Shown: positions 35,625 through 37,238 of the stretch, piece by piece
Position numbering within the stretch: position 1 is the stretch's first letter
How the letters are laid out: each line of letters opens with the position of its first letter
Assembly (NCBI GenBank): GCA_016926075.1
Contig: JAFGPG010000016.1
Location: 1-37,238 of the forward strand
Direction: 5' to 3'
From: Methanomassiliicoccales archaeon
GTDB lineage: Archaea > Thermoplasmatota > Thermoplasmata > Methanomassiliicoccales > UBA472
Length of the DNA: 37,238 nucleotides
The notes under the pieces: model-generated
What the model saw: only the letters and a program-made list of their open reading frames with translations
What the model was told of the DNA's origin: nothing
Database searches by the model: none
Position numbers and translations under genes: made by a program

Positions 35625-35644
35625 GTAAAAAAGGAGTGATAAAA

Positions 35645-36199
35645 ATGGCAGAAGAAAGCAATGTCCACATCAAGCTAGCAGGAGCTGAGGTACTGGGATT
35701 ATTCCTCGTTAGCTTGATAACCATCGTGGTCGGGATGTATGGTTTGGAAGCGACCGATGATCTAAGCGTGATCTTGGCCGTGGCATGGTACGTGGGTGTA
35801 GGGTTGTTCCTAACAACCATCATCGCGTTCCTGAACGAGAATGTACTGGTAGCGGCGGCCTTAGGCCTGTTCGCCATATTCTTGATGGGATTCTGCGACA
35901 TGGCCTGTGCAGGAGATGCTACAAGCTCTGAGGTCTACTGCATCTTCGTTGGGCTAGGCGTGCTCTTGGTAGGAGTGGTGTCCTTCGCCCAGCCGGTCAA
36001 GCTGTTGCCGATATTCCTCATCGTCGCTGCCCTGGCCTTCATATTCCTGGGGCTTTGGTTCGATATGGGAGAGGATGTCAGGATCATCGTGGGCATACTG
36101 TGGACCATCGTAAGCCTGATGGCGCTGTACATGGCAACCGCGATAGCCTTCCTGATGGTGAAGGGCAAAGAGGTCCTGCCTCTCATGATCAAGTCCTGA
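35645..36199 (+). CDS. Six-TM membrane protein, divergent AceTr (GPR1/FUN34/YaaH, SatP-like) candidate
   Basis: About 6 TMs in 184 aa; N-terminal KLAGAEVLGL and C-terminal ALYMATAIAFLMVKGKEVLPL follow the SatP layout. Start ATG 35645 after a GGAGTGAT ribosome-binding site. Confidence 0.55.
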   Translation: MAEESNVHIKLAGAEVLGLFLVSLITIVVGMYGLEATDDLSVILAVAWYVGVGLFLTTIIAFLNENVLVAAALGLFAIFLMGFCDMACAGDATSSEVYCIFVGLGVLLVGVVSFAQPVKLLPIFLIVAALAFIFLGLWFDMGEDVRIIVGILWTIVSLMALYMATAIAFLMVKGKEVLPLMIKS

Positions 36200-36574
36200 T
36201 CGGGATGAGCGGCTGCGATCGCAAACCTTTTCCCTATTTTCTATTTCTAGTAAATATGTTCAAGGAACATCGTTGAAACGGTTACTTCTTCGGTCGACCT
36301 TCCGTCCTCTTTTTTCACGCCCATCGTTTTTTAAAAAGGAGCAATTTTCATACGAAGGTGGGGGGTGGAAAGCGTGTTCCGTCTCCATTTCAAGTTGATG
36401 TTAGGGAGTCCGTCGCTTACAAATTTGAACGGAATTGTACAATAAACTATCGTTCTAAATAAAAATATATTTACTTATGAAACCTATAATAACATTAGAA
36501 AATACAATCGCAATATAAACCATCAAACTAGTGAAATAGATATAATACATATAATTATCATAAACAATAGTTCT

Positions 36575-36751
36575 ATGGTGAAGATCATGAGCGAAGGAAA
36601 GACCACGATACAAATCACCGAAGCGACGAGGGACCGCCTATACAAATTGAAATTCCGCCGCACCTACGATCAATTCCTCAACGAATTATGCGACATGTTC
36701 GAGGAGAGCGATCAAGTAGACACCACATCAGTTCAGAAAATCGAATTATAG
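36575..36751 (+). CDS. Small ribbon-helix-helix-like protein (58 aa), not in the ORF track
   Basis: Manual translation: MVKIMSEGKTTIQITEATRDRLYKLKFRRTYDQFLNELCDMFEESDQVDTTSVQKIEL*; a beta strand followed by two helices, as in archaeal RHH/antitoxin-like proteins. Confidence 0.65.
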   Translation: MVKIMSEGKTTIQITEATRDRLYKLKFRRTYDQFLNELCDMFEESDQVDTTSVQKIEL

Positions 36752-36891
36752 ATTAGTACTTGTAAATTATAATCAGTAAAGCAACGTACATAATTAAATT
36801 AGTGTATATTATTATGATGCACTTCACGTTTGAAATCGATAGTCGCGCATTTGACTGCGCGGCCGGCTCAAGGATGGTCACAACGGTCAGT

Positions 36892-37122
36892 TCATAATTT
36901 TTTCTCATTCACCCTTTCGGCGGCATCCTCGTCATCAAAAAGGAACAGCTCATCTATGGTGATCTCCAAAACCTTGGCCACCTTGTGCGCCAATCGCAAG
37001 GAAGGATTGTACTTCCCCTTCTCCATGAACACGATGGTCTCCCTTCTCACTCCCACGCGATCGGCGAGCAGTTCCTGGGTCATGTCCTTGCGCGCCCGGA
37101 ACTCTTTGATCCGTGTATGCAT
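36892..37122 (-). CDS. XRE-family HTH transcriptional regulator
   Basis: [66 protein letters not shown], a compact HTH_3 regulator. Confidence 0.9.
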   Translation of the reverse strand: MHTRIKEFRARKDMTQELLADRVGVRRETIVFMEKGKYNPSLRLAHKVAKVLEITIDELFLFDDEDAAERVNEKKL

Positions 37123-37125
37123 CGC

Positions 37126-37238
37126 CTATCGCTCCCCAATTCCGCTCCTATGCAAATACAAGTTGCTAACGAAGACCGATATCATCATGACCATAAGGGT
37201 CAGGCCCAATATTCGATAACCACCGATCTCGATACCGA
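37126..37238 (-). CDS. C-terminal part of a membrane protein (truncated by window edge), co-oriented with the XRE regulator
   Basis: Reverse-strand translation GIEIGGYRILGLTLMVMMISVFVSNLYLHRSGIGER*; a TM helix ending 3 nt before the HTH start codon. Confidence 0.6.
   Translation of the reverse strand, partial: GIEIGGYRILGLTLMVMMISVFVSNLYLHRSGIGER

Noticed and set aside
36830-37219. 129-aa plus-strand ORF
   Set aside because: Antisense to the convincing XRE regulator and its membrane partner; no domain signal.
1-37238. CRISPR array, rRNA operon or complete IS element
   Set aside because: No regularly spaced repeats, rRNA-like sequence or transposase with terminal inverted repeats was seen by eye.

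Overview
Archaeal chromosome segment. The gene content (thermosome, archaeal-type DnaG, FBP aldolase/phosphatase, Nre repair protein, LonB-type AAA+) suggests a Thermoplasmatota/Methanomassiliicoccales-like organism; this is inference, as no search was run. Positions 1-33.1 kb are GC-rich, densely packed and mostly housekeeping: RusA-like resolvase, aspS, ferredoxin, fbp-tpiA, a PLD-family surface protein, RimI, a LonB-like ATPase without a protease domain, dnaG, MscS, a ThiS/MoaD-like protein, an intron-containing tRNA-Ser(CGA), hemerythrin, tldD/tldE, a metallocofactor cluster (LarE, DUF134, DUF5320-like, NifX-like, two Fe-S MinD ATPases, NifX-like, LarB), a GNAT protein, a PspC protein, a DUF389 protein, radical SAM plus Nre, thermosome, flavodoxin, ALDH and an ABC transporter. 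From about 33.1 kb to the end the sequence becomes a sparse, AT-rich accessory region. It holds two tandem serine recombinases, a divergent AceTr/YaaH-like membrane protein, an unlisted RHH-like small protein, and an XRE regulator with a membrane-protein partner. The strongest candidate for something undescribed is a nested, multi-helix inverted-repeat leader (about 35486-35624) directly upstream of the AceTr-like gene. It looks like a structured cis-regulatory RNA, possibly riboswitch-like, or a structured uORF leader.
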